Source of the DNA: Rhodoferax sp.
GTDB lineage: Bacteria > Pseudomonadota > Gammaproteobacteria > Burkholderiales > Burkholderiaceae_C
Assembly: GCA_023231075.1 (NCBI GenBank)
Contig: JALNWC010000092.1
Location: 1 to 8,504 of the forward strand
DNA: 8,504 nucleotides
Direction: 5' to 3'
Below, in pieces: positions 1-6,893 of this stretch. The position numbers and the translations under genes are program-made. The notes beneath the pieces were generated by a model. The model saw only the letters and a list, made by a program, of their open reading frames with translations. It did no database searches and was not told the DNA's origin. Numbering within the stretch: the first letter of the stretch is position 1; each line of letters starts with the position of its first letter.

Positions 1-738
1 GATGGCCTCAAAGACCTTGCCGCGACGCCGCAGGCCAGCGGTGTCGATCAATTCAAATTTCTGGCCATTGCGCTCAAACGGCACAGAAATCGCGTCGCGC
101 GTGGTGCCGGGCAGGTCAAAGGCAACCAGGCGTTCCTCGCCCAGCCAGACGTTGATCAGGGTGGACTTGCCCACATTGGGGCGCCCCGCCACGGCCAGTT
201 TGATAAGCCCGGCTTGCTCGGTTTCCTGGACCTCGTCTTCGGCTGCTTGCAGCGGCAGCAAGGCCCGATCAAGCAATTCACGAATGCCCTGTCCGTGGGC
301 CGCCGACACGGCGAGCACTTCACCAAAGCCGAGTTCATAAAACTCCACCAGTTGGCCGCCTGCCTGCATGCCTTCGGCCTTGTTGGCGACCATCACACAG
401 GGTTTGCCCAGACGCCGCAGGTAGTTGGCGATGTCGTGGTCCTGGGCCGACACACCGGCGCGCGCGTCGACCACAAAAATCACCACATCGGCCTCAGCCA
501 CCGCCTGGCGCGTTTGCTTGGCCATCTCCTTGTAAATGCCAGCGCTGGCGTCAGGCTCGAAACCGCCGGTGTCAATCACGATGTACTCGTACTTGCCCAG
601 TTTGCCGTTGCCGTAATGACGATCGCGCGTCAACCCTGCATAGTCGGCGACGATGGCGTCGCGCGATTTGGTCAGACGATTGAACAAGGTCGACTTGCCA
701 ACGTTGGGTCGCCCGACCAATGCCAATACAGGTTTCAT
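1..738 (-). CDS. der: Ribosome assembly GTPase Der (EngA), 5' part only, cut by window edge
   Basis: Der is a tandem GTPase needed for late assembly of the 50S ribosomal subunit in the cytoplasm. I translated the minus strand by hand from the ATG at 738 to base 1 and found 246 codons with no stop. The family is usually about 440-490 residues, so roughly the C-terminal half is missing: the end of the second G domain and the KH-like domain. The first P-loop GRPNVGKS is at residues 9-16, its G3 motif DTGG at 56-59, and its G4 motif at 119-122 reads NKAE rather than the usual NKxD. An acidic linker spans about 163-178. The second P-loop, again GRPNVGKS, is at 185-192, followed by DTAG at 232-235. 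The duplicated identical P-loops are diagnostic. The gene starts 28 bases after bamB, as in many proteobacteria. The Shine-Dalgarno is weak (GGAT about 8 bases before the start). Confidence 0.97.
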   Translation of the reverse strand, partial: MKPVLALVGRPNVGKSTLFNRLTKSRDAIVADYAGLTRDRHYGNGKLGKYEYIVIDTGGFEPDASAGIYKEMAKQTRQAVAEADVVIFVVDARAGVSAQDHDIANYLRRLGKPCVMVANKAEGMQAGGQLVEFYELGFGEVLAVSAAHGQGIRELLDRALLPLQAAEDEVQETEQAGLIKLAVAGRPNVGKSTLINVWLGEERLVAFDLPGTTRDAISVPFERNGQKFELIDTAGLRRRGKVFEAI

Positions 739-766
739 TCAATGCTATCCGTCAGAAAAGTCAAAT

Positions 767-1903
767 TTATTCAGGCTGAAAAGCGTAGACACCACCCGTG
801 CGCGTCACCACCACCAGGGTGCCAGCCGCCACCACCGGGGTGACCTCGATCGCCGAACCATCGGTCGATAAACGGGTCAAGGGCGTGCCATCAGCGCGCG
901 ACAAAAAGTGCACCAGCCCGGTGCCATCACCGAGCACCACCGAGCGCCCCAACACCAGCGGCGCACTCAGCTTGCGATAAAGCAGACGCTCCGACGTCCA
1001 GACCGGCTCGCCCGAGGCACGCTGCCAGGACATCACGCGGCCATCACTCTCCACCCCGTACACCTGCTGCGCATCGCCATGCAAGCCCACGGCACCTGCG
1101 GCAGGCCGCTTCCAGGTCAGGCTACCCCGCGAGGTATCGACACAGCCCACGGCGGTCTGGAAAGCGCGGACACACAGCTCATTGCCGTGACGGCTGAACC
1201 CGCCTACCAGATCCACCAAGCGTTCAATGTCGTTGGTGCCCCGCGGCGTGGCCAGCGCCACGTCCCACACGGTGTTGCCATTGAGCGGATTCATGCCAAG
1301 CAAACGGCCGGACAGTCCGGCCACCAGGGTATTGCCGACGGCGGTCAGAATCCCCGCCTGACGCAAAATCAAGGCTTCACCGGGACGTTGCTGCTGCCAC
1401 AGCTTGCGTCCGCTCCTGGCATCAAAGGCCGCCACACTGCGGTCGGCACCCAGCACAAAGACGCGCTCGCCGGCCACCAGCGGCGCGGTGAACACCTGCG
1501 CGCTCAGAGGCGCACGCCAGAGTACCTGGCCAGCTTCAAGCACCACCAACTCGTTGCCGCGTGTCACGACCGCGCTGAAGCGACCGTCACTGCCAACCCC
1601 AGCGGCTATCGGTGCGCCAACCTGGGTACGCCACAACACGGTGCCGCTGCGCGCATCGAGCGACAGCACCACGCCATCAGCACCCGCAAGCGCCACCGTT
1701 TGGCCGATGACTTTGGCCTGCAAAGGAAAATCCACCGGAGCGATTTTGCTGCTCCAGGCAGCACGCACACCCAACAAGGCCGGGTTGGCGCCCAAATCTG
1801 CGGGCTTCAGCGTATCAGAGCCACTGGCACATGCCGTCACGCCCGCAACCAGGGCCAGGGCCAGGACTCGGCGGAAACCAGCCACGGAAAAAATATTTGC
1901 CAT
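767..1903 (-). CDS. bamB: Outer membrane assembly lipoprotein BamB
   Basis: BamB is the beta-propeller lipoprotein of the BAM complex, which inserts beta-barrel proteins into the outer membrane; it binds BamA from the periplasmic side. The 378-residue product starts with a lipoprotein signal peptide: Arg11-Arg12, a hydrophobic stretch at 13-22, and a lipobox V22-T23-A24-C25. Ala26 and Ser27 follow the cysteine, with no Asp at +2, which fits outer-membrane sorting. The rest consists of PQQ-type propeller blades, recognisable by repeated 'D-x-x-x-G-x-x-x-W' endings, for example DARSGTVLW (83-91), DARSGRKLW (161-169), NPLNGNTVW (205-213) and QRASGEPVW (294-302). The loop NDIERLVDL (224-232) resembles the conserved segment that contacts BamA in E. 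coli BamB; this is from memory, not aligned. The start lies 5 bases after the yfgM stop, with only a weak GGGA upstream, so coupled translation is likely. Length matches the family (about 380-390). Confidence 0.95.
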   Translation of the reverse strand: MANIFSVAGFRRVLALALVAGVTACASGSDTLKPADLGANPALLGVRAAWSSKIAPVDFPLQAKVIGQTVALAGADGVVLSLDARSGTVLWRTQVGAPIAAGVGSDGRFSAVVTRGNELVVLEAGQVLWRAPLSAQVFTAPLVAGERVFVLGADRSVAAFDARSGRKLWQQQRPGEALILRQAGILTAVGNTLVAGLSGRLLGMNPLNGNTVWDVALATPRGTNDIERLVDLVGGFSRHGNELCVRAFQTAVGCVDTSRGSLTWKRPAAGAVGLHGDAQQVYGVESDGRVMSWQRASGEPVWTSERLLYRKLSAPLVLGRSVVLGDGTGLVHFLSRADGTPLTRLSTDGSAIEVTPVVAAGTLVVVTRTGGVYAFQPE

Positions 1904-1908
1904 GATGT

Positions 1909-2586
1909 CTATTTCCCGGCCGCAGCGGCCACTTGATCTTGAGGCCCGGCATCCACACCCAGGGCATTCAGTTTGACCTCCACCAAACGACGGTACTCGG
2001 TGCGCGGGTCAAACAGGCGATACGCCTTGTCATACTCGGCGAGCGCCTTGGCTTTCTCACCCTGCAACATGAAGACATCGCCCTTGCGATCTGCCACCAA
2101 CGCTTCAAAACTGGCGGGATAGCTCATGTTCAGCAATTTCAAAGCCTCGTCAAAATGCTTCGATTCCATCGAAATGGCGGCCAGGCGCAAACGCGCCAGG
2201 GACTGGTAGCCGGCGTCAGAAGATTGCTCGGCCACCCAGGTCAGCGCGGATTTGGCCGCCCCGGGCTTGCCCAGCTTGACGTATTGCCGGGCCACCAGCA
2301 AGCCGGACTGCTGTGCGTAGGTGGTGCCAGAAAACTTGTCCTTCATGTCGCTGAAAACACGCTCCATGCGCACGGCGTCCGCCGCCAGCACCGCACGATC
2401 CACTTCATCAAACAGTGCAGCCGCCTGTTGGGCCTGGCTGCGCTGCCAATAATGGTAAAAGTTCCAACTGGCAAAGGCGCCCATCACGACCATCAACACC
2501 CAGGTGATGGCATTGCCGTAGCGCTTCCAGAAATGCTTGATCTGGTCAAGCTGTTCTTGTTCTTCAAGGTCTAATTGATTGGCCAT
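1909..2586 (-). CDS. yfgM: YfgM family TPR protein, Sec translocon/PpiD partner
   Basis: YfgM-family proteins are single-span inner membrane proteins with a periplasmic TPR-like domain. In E. coli YfgM associates with SecYEG and the chaperone PpiD and takes part in handing over secreted proteins. The 225-residue product has an acidic, Gln-rich cytoplasmic N-terminus (residues 5-14). The basic KRYGN (21-25) is followed by one hydrophobic segment at about 26-45 and an aromatic border (WNFYHYW, 41-47). The remainder is a helical region with TPR-like spacing of Ala/Leu/Tyr, for example around 92-120, 126-152 and 164-190. The Ala-rich tail (219-225) is probably disordered. The family is usually about 205-215 residues, so length is normal. 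Its place between hisS and bamB is the conserved location and supports the assignment. The start is 12 bases after the hisS stop; no Shine-Dalgarno is visible. Confidence 0.9.
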   Translation of the reverse strand: MANQLDLEEQEQLDQIKHFWKRYGNAITWVLMVVMGAFASWNFYHYWQRSQAQQAAALFDEVDRAVLAADAVRMERVFSDMKDKFSGTTYAQQSGLLVARQYVKLGKPGAAKSALTWVAEQSSDAGYQSLARLRLAAISMESKHFDEALKLLNMSYPASFEALVADRKGDVFMLQGEKAKALAEYDKAYRLFDPRTEYRRLVEVKLNALGVDAGPQDQVAAAAGK

Positions 2587-2598
2587 AGGGGTATTTCG

Positions 2599-3909
2599 TT
2601 AAGCGGCTGATTGTAGGGTCGTGGCCCAGGTCGACACATCGGCAAGGGCGTGCAGTTGCTGGGCGGCACGGGCGTCGCGCAGGGGTTTGACCATGACCTG
2701 GTTTGCCTTGATTTCGTCCTGGCCAAAAATCAGGGCAAAACGTGCGCCACTGGCATCGGCCCGTTTGAATTGGCTCTTCATGCTGCCCATGGCCTCACCC
2801 GTGCGGGTGTGCATTTGGACGCTGACGCCGACGGCACGCAAACGCTGCAGCGTCGACAACACCCGCGGCAAATCCTGGGCATCGGTGACGATGGCATAGG
2901 CATCCAGCGGCGGCCCCACATCGGGCAGGCCTGCGCCGCGGGCCAGGGCCAGCACCCGGTCAACGCCCAGCGCCCAACCGACGGCGGGGGCCGGCTTGCC
3001 ACCCAACTGCTCGAACAAGTAATCGTAACGCCCGCCCGCACACACCGTGCCCTGCGAACCCAGGCGGTCGGTGGTGAACTCGAACACGGTCAGGTTGTAA
3101 TAGTCCATGCCGCGCACCAGACGCGGGTTGACGGTGTAGGCCACCCCGTTGGTCTGCAAAATGTCGGTCAGGGTCTTGAAATGTGCCAGCGACTCGGCGC
3201 CGAGGAAGTCAAGCAGCTTGGGGGCCGCCTCGACCAGCGGCTGCATGGCCGGGTTCTTGGTGTCCAGAATGCGCAGCGGGTTGCTGTGCAAACGCCGCCG
3301 GGCGTCCTCATCGAGCTGCCCGGCGTGCTGTTCCAGATGCGCGATCAGCGCCTTGCGGTGCGCCAGCCGCTCATGGGCCTGACCCAGGCTATTGAGCTCC
3401 AGGCGCACGTCATCGAGGCCGATCTCCTGCCACAGGGCATGGGCCATCAAAATCAGTTCGGCATCGACCTCGGGCCCGGCAAAACCCAGCGCTTCGGCGC
3501 CAATCTGGTCGAACTGGCGGTAACGTCCTTTTTGCGGACGTTCATGGCGAAACATCGGCCCCATGTAATACAGGCGCTTGGCGCCGTCGTACAACAGGTT
3601 GTGCTCCAGCGCCGCACGCACCACGCCCGCCGTGGCTTCCGGACGCAGGGTCAGCGGGTCGCCATTGAGCCGGTCCTCAAAGCAATACATTTCCTTTTCG
3701 ACGATGTCCGTGACCTCACCCAGGCCCCGGATGAACAGGGGGGTGCGCTCAACGATCGGCGTGCGGATGTTGCGGTAGGCGTAGCGCGCCATCAGGGCCC
3801 GCACTTTGGCCTCGAGCCATTCGACGGCCGCCGAGTCTGGCGGCAGCACGTCGTTCATGCCTTTGACGGCGGTCAGTTTTTCAATTTTTTGAACAGTGGT
3901 TTCGGTCAT
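2599..3909 (-). CDS. hisS: Histidyl-tRNA synthetase
   Basis: HisRS is a cytoplasmic class II aminoacyl-tRNA synthetase that charges tRNA-His with histidine using ATP. The 436-residue product has the full set of family signatures. KGMNDVLPP (16-24) is the typical N-terminus. Motif 1 covers about 50-75, and motif 2 contains FRHERPQKGRYRQF (120-133). The first histidine-specific motif is LVRGMDYY (264-271), where R266 is the expected substrate-binding arginine, and the second is AGGRYD (291-296). Motif 3 is GWALGVDR (311-318). The C-terminal anticodon-binding domain covers about 335-436. Motif 3 has Asp317 where Glu is usual before the final Arg. The start is 11 bases downstream of ispG with no convincing Shine-Dalgarno. 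The MTE...EKLTAVKGMND N-terminus resembles other Burkholderiales HisRS as I remember them, which supports this ATG over the internal Met18. Confidence 0.98.
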   Translation of the reverse strand: MTETTVQKIEKLTAVKGMNDVLPPDSAAVEWLEAKVRALMARYAYRNIRTPIVERTPLFIRGLGEVTDIVEKEMYCFEDRLNGDPLTLRPEATAGVVRAALEHNLLYDGAKRLYYMGPMFRHERPQKGRYRQFDQIGAEALGFAGPEVDAELILMAHALWQEIGLDDVRLELNSLGQAHERLAHRKALIAHLEQHAGQLDEDARRRLHSNPLRILDTKNPAMQPLVEAAPKLLDFLGAESLAHFKTLTDILQTNGVAYTVNPRLVRGMDYYNLTVFEFTTDRLGSQGTVCAGGRYDYLFEQLGGKPAPAVGWALGVDRVLALARGAGLPDVGPPLDAYAIVTDAQDLPRVLSTLQRLRAVGVSVQMHTRTGEAMGSMKSQFKRADASGARFALIFGQDEIKANQVMVKPLRDARAAQQLHALADVSTWATTLQSAA

Positions 3910-3920
3910 GACAATTCAAA

Positions 3921-5192
3921 TCAGGGCGCCACGGTCGCTGGCACGCCGTAACGTTTTTCGACATAGTTTTCAACAATGACCTGAAATTCCCGGGCGATTT
4001 GATCACCGCGCAAGGTCATGCATTTTTCGCCGTCGATGAAGACCGGCGCGGCGGGCGCTTCGCCGGTGCCGGGCAGACTGATGCCGATGTCGGCCTGCTT
4101 GCTTTCGCCGGGTCCATTGACGATGCAACCCATCACCGCCACTTTCATTGTTTCAACCCCGGGGTATTTGCTGCGCCAGACCGGCATCTGGGCGCGCAGG
4201 AAACCCTCGATCTGCTGCGTCAACTCCTGGAACGTGGTGCTGGTAGTGCGTCCGCAACCCGGGCAAGCGGTGACACTGGGCACGAAAGAGCGCAACTCCA
4301 GCGACTGCAGGATTTCGGAGGCGATCACCACTTCCTGGGTACGCGACTCACCCGGCTGCGGCGTCAGCGACACGCGAATGGTGTCGCCAATGCCCTCCTG
4401 CAACAAAATGGACAGGGCCGCGGCCGACGCGACCGCCCCTTTGGTGCCCATGCCGGCTTCGGTCAGGCCCAGGTGCAGGGCGTAATGGCTGCGTCTGGCC
4501 AATTCACGGTAGACGGAAATCAGGTCCTGCACGCCGCTGACCTTGCACGACAAGATGATCTGGCTCGGCTCCAGCCCCAGGTCTACCGCCTGTTGCGCCG
4601 AGTCCAGCGCCGACGTGATCAGGGCTTCGTACATCACCGGTTTGGCGCCCCAGGGCGGGTTGCGACGGCTGTTTTGGTCCATCAGGTGGGCCAGCAATTC
4701 CTGGTCCAGACTGCCCCAATTGACGCCAATGCGCACCGCCTTGTTCCAGCGGATGGCGGCCTCGATCATGACGCCAAACTGCCGGTCATGTTTGTCGCCC
4801 TTGCCCACGTTGCCGGGGTTGATGCGGTACTTGGACAGGGCCTGCGCGCACTCCGGGTAGTCGGTCAGCAGACGGTGACCGTTGTAATGGAAGTCGCCGA
4901 TCAGGGGCACATCAATGCCCATGCGGTCGAGTTGCTCGCGGATCGGTGCCACGGCTTGAGCCGCTTCCGGGGTATTGACCGTCAGGCGCACCAATTCGGA
5001 GCCGGCCAGGGCCAGCTCCTTGATCTGGATCGCCGTGCCAATCACGTCCACGGTGTCGGTGTTGGTCATGGACTGCACCCTGACCGGCGCGTCGCCGCCG
5101 ACAGTCACACATCGATCACCCCAAACAATGCGTGCCTGGCGTGAGCGACGCGGCGCCGCCGCAGCCATGGCGATGGGCAGGTTATCTTGCAT
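3921..5192 (-). CDS. ispG: 4-hydroxy-3-methylbut-2-enyl diphosphate synthase IspG (GcpE)
   Basis: IspG is a cytoplasmic iron-sulfur enzyme. It reductively converts 2-C-methyl-D-erythritol 2,4-cyclodiphosphate to HMBPP, the penultimate step of the MEP isoprenoid pathway. The 423-residue product shows the QSMTNTDT motif (40-47), RINPGNVG (123-130), RIGVNWGS (154-161) and LTEAGMGTKGAV (243-254) of the TIM-barrel part. The three [4Fe-4S] cysteines are C310 and C313 (ACPGCGR) and C356 (MGCIVNGPGE). The glutamate ligand is E363, seven residues after C356 as in E. coli. It is about 50 residues longer than E. coli IspG (372). The extra length lies partly around 168-190 and partly between C313 and C356 (43 residues against 32 in E. 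coli), a longer form I believe is common in betaproteobacteria. The start overlaps the rodZ stop by one base (TAATG) and has a strong Shine-Dalgarno. Confidence 0.98.
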   Translation of the reverse strand: MQDNLPIAMAAAAPRRSRQARIVWGDRCVTVGGDAPVRVQSMTNTDTVDVIGTAIQIKELALAGSELVRLTVNTPEAAQAVAPIREQLDRMGIDVPLIGDFHYNGHRLLTDYPECAQALSKYRINPGNVGKGDKHDRQFGVMIEAAIRWNKAVRIGVNWGSLDQELLAHLMDQNSRRNPPWGAKPVMYEALITSALDSAQQAVDLGLEPSQIILSCKVSGVQDLISVYRELARRSHYALHLGLTEAGMGTKGAVASAAALSILLQEGIGDTIRVSLTPQPGESRTQEVVIASEILQSLELRSFVPSVTACPGCGRTTSTTFQELTQQIEGFLRAQMPVWRSKYPGVETMKVAVMGCIVNGPGESKQADIGISLPGTGEAPAAPVFIDGEKCMTLRGDQIAREFQVIVENYVEKRYGVPATVAP

Positions 5193-6067
5193 TACTTCAC
5201 CTCAAATCGAGCTACATTGGCTTTCGTCATGGCGCTCACGTCCAGGCGCTGTCCGCGCACCGTGACCGCCACGTCGTCCGCACGCCCCAGCACCACCGAC
5301 AAGGGCAAGGGGCCCTGTGAGCGAACCTGTTCACCGGCGGCCAGGATTTTGCGCAATTGCAATACCCCCTGGGCGTCGATGATCTCGACCCAGGAGGCGC
5401 CACGGGATTCCAGCACCAGGACAGCCGCTGCCCCATCCGGTGTGACCAGCGGGAGCGCCGGACTCGGCTGAACGACGTCGGCAACGGTCAGCGAGACCGG
5501 CAAATCGCTTGCCAGCGGCGCAGACGCGGGTGGGGCCGTGGGTTCGACGGCAGGTGTCGGCCGAAGCACTTCGGGATCGCTGACTTGCGCTGCGCTGCTC
5601 GGTGCGGTGTCTGCCAGTTCACGCGCGGGCAACATGAAAACAAGCAAAATCCCGAGCAACAACAAGGCCACGGCCAGGCCCAGGGGGGTGGTCAAGCGGC
5701 TTTTGATGTGCAGCCCAAAAACAAGTCCGCCCGTCTTGAACGGCGTATTCAGGCCAGCATCATCGGTCTTGAACCGCGGCATTTCAGAATGTGGCAAGGC
5801 GGCCAGGACAGGTGCCGGGTCAATCTTCAGCACCCGGCAGACACTGGCCGCCAGGGCGCGCGTGAAAACCGAGTCGGCCAGCACCTCATGGCGATCCGCC
5901 TCCAGCGCTTCAAGCTTGAAAACAGGCACTTTCAAGGTCACCGCCAAGGCCGAAATAGGGAGCCCCTGAGCCTCCCGCGCAGTCTTCAATAAAACACCAG
6001 CCGTGACGGGTTTGACAACCGCGTCAGCGGCCTGCTGAGCCTGGTCCATGGGAAAATTCTCACTCAT
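5192..6067 (-). CDS. rodZ: Cytoskeletal cell-shape protein RodZ
   Basis: RodZ is a bitopic inner membrane protein that binds MreB and links the elongation machinery to the envelope. I place the start at the ATG at 6067, giving 291 residues. The frame stays open further upstream, but that part is only a shadow of pilF. The N-terminal HTH_25 domain covers about 22-92, with LLKTAREAQGL (26-36), the recognition-type region LAVTLKVPVFKLEALE (41-56) and VFTRALAASV (67-76). One membrane segment lies at about 127-147, preceded by K122 and R124, which fits an inside N-terminus. A Pro/Ala/Ser-rich linker (150-210) leads to the C-terminal periplasmic domain (about 213-291) with SWVEIID (225-231). The start overlaps pilF by 8 bases (ATGAGTGA). 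An ATG at codon 7 (6049) is an alternative start with a GTGAGAA sequence upstream. Length fits the family (about 280-340). Confidence 0.93.
   Translation of the reverse strand: MSENFPMDQAQQAADAVVKPVTAGVLLKTAREAQGLPISALAVTLKVPVFKLEALEADRHEVLADSVFTRALAASVCRVLKIDPAPVLAALPHSEMPRFKTDDAGLNTPFKTGGLVFGLHIKSRLTTPLGLAVALLLLGILLVFMLPARELADTAPSSAAQVSDPEVLRPTPAVEPTAPPASAPLASDLPVSLTVADVVQPSPALPLVTPDGAAAVLVLESRGASWVEIIDAQGVLQLRKILAAGEQVRSQGPLPLSVVLGRADDVAVTVRGQRLDVSAMTKANVARFEVK
5200..5203 (-). promoter_or_regulatory. Ribosome binding site of ispG, inside the 3' end of rodZ
   Basis: GAGG (within GAGGTGA) on the minus strand lies seven bases before the ispG ATG and within the last codons of rodZ. It decides the ispG start at 5192 over the in-frame Met9 and accompanies the TAATG stop/start junction with rodZ. 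Confidence 0.8.
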
Positions 6068-6893
6068 CAAATGCGCCGCGCCGGTAAGCCGAAGCTTCTT
6101 TGGACTGCGGAAAGCGTTTTTCCAACTGGGTTGCCAGCTGCAGCAGGGCGACCCGGTCGGCCATTTTATTTTCAACCTTGATGCCCAGCCAAAGCGACTC
6201 CGCATTGGCCCACTCGCTGTTGTTGAGACGACGGATATAAAACTGCGCCCTGGCAAACTCGGCATTCTGAAACAGCAGGTTCGCCAGGTTGTAGCCGGTG
6301 ACGGGATTCGCGGCATCGAACTCATAGGCTTTGAGCAGGCTCTGCTCCGCCTCACGCCGTTGCCCCGCCCTGATCTGGCACAGGCCCTGAGTCATATAGG
6401 TTTTGGCGCGCTCGCCGTAACCGGGGTTGGCCAGGGCCTGTGAAAAATCGGCCATGGCCTCAGGATAGCGCGCTTGCTGGCACTTCAACCAGCCCAGGTT
6501 GTGCAGAATATTGGGGTCGCGCGGTCGCACCGCGAGCGCTTTCAGAAAACTTTCCTGCGCCAGCGCCAATTCGTTGAGTCGCATGTAAATCAGGCCGCGC
6601 AAACTGTAGGCATCGGCAAAGTCAGGGTCAGCCGCCAACGCCAGCTTGACCTCGTCCAAGGCAATGTTGGTTTTGCCCTGCTCCAGGTAAGCCAGGGCCA
6701 GTTCCACCCGGATACGCGCCCTCTTTCGCGCACTGCTTTCATCTGAATCGGTGATCAGGTCAGCGCTGGCGGCGCTGGCCTGGCCGGCATCCGGGCCGTT
6801 GGCACAGCCCGACAAAACGCCTGCGCAGAACAGCACCATGAGCGTCCACAGCGACCAGGAGCCAGGCTTCGCAAACGAACTTAAAGCACTCAT
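6060..6893 (-). CDS. pilF: Type IV pilus pilotin PilF (PilW), TPR lipoprotein
   Basis: PilF/PilW is an outer-membrane lipoprotein built of TPR repeats. It helps the secretin PilQ localise and multimerise, and so is needed for type IV pili. The 277-residue product has a lipoprotein signal peptide (hydrophobic 15-26) ending in lipobox L27-S28-G29-C30. Ala31 and Asn32 follow, with no Asp at +2, as expected for outer-membrane sorting. TPR-like units follow at about 60-93 (LALAYLEQGKTNIAL), 94-127 (SLRGLIYMRLNELALAQ), 128-157 (HNLGWLKCQQARYPEA), 164-195 and 197-225. The length is close to Pseudomonas PilF (about 250). Its place between rlmN and rodZ matches Pseudomonas and other pilus-bearing proteobacteria; E. 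coli lacks it there. The start overlaps the rlmN stop as ATGA and has the best Shine-Dalgarno in the window. Function is inferred from family and position; no other pilus gene is in view. Confidence 0.9.
   Translation of the reverse strand: MSALSSFAKPGSWSLWTLMVLFCAGVLSGCANGPDAGQASAASADLITDSDESSARKRARIRVELALAYLEQGKTNIALDEVKLALAADPDFADAYSLRGLIYMRLNELALAQESFLKALAVRPRDPNILHNLGWLKCQQARYPEAMADFSQALANPGYGERAKTYMTQGLCQIRAGQRREAEQSLLKAYEFDAANPVTGYNLANLLFQNAEFARAQFYIRRLNNSEWANAESLWLGIKVENKMADRVALLQLATQLEKRFPQSKEASAYRRGAFDE

Noticed and set aside
739..766. Possible promoter or terminator between bamB and der (TTGACT on the minus strand; small palindrome TCAGCCTGA over the bamB end)
   Set aside because: No acceptable -10 element lies 16-18 bases from TTGACT, and the palindrome has a 4-base stem with no U-tract, so neither a promoter nor a terminator can be supported.
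908..1936. A 342-codon open frame on the plus strand opposite bamB
   Set aside because: Shadow of bamB codon usage; no signal peptide, domain or ribosome binding site that would support it.
2650..3951. A 433-codon open frame on the plus strand opposite hisS
   Set aside because: It mirrors hisS and runs slightly past it. Its composition (rich in Gln, His, Gly, Arg) is typical of the antisense of a high-GC gene, and it shows no recognisable domain. hisS is unambiguous.
3999..5144. A 381-codon open frame on the plus strand opposite ispG
   Set aside because: Same pattern of antisense shadow: no motif, His/Gln/Arg-rich composition, and fully inside a clear ispG.
6068..6355. N-terminal extension of the rodZ frame by 96 codons
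   Set aside because: This part lies entirely within pilF in another frame, is rich in Ser/Pro/Cys with no resemblance to RodZ, and the HTH domain begins only after the ATG at 6067.
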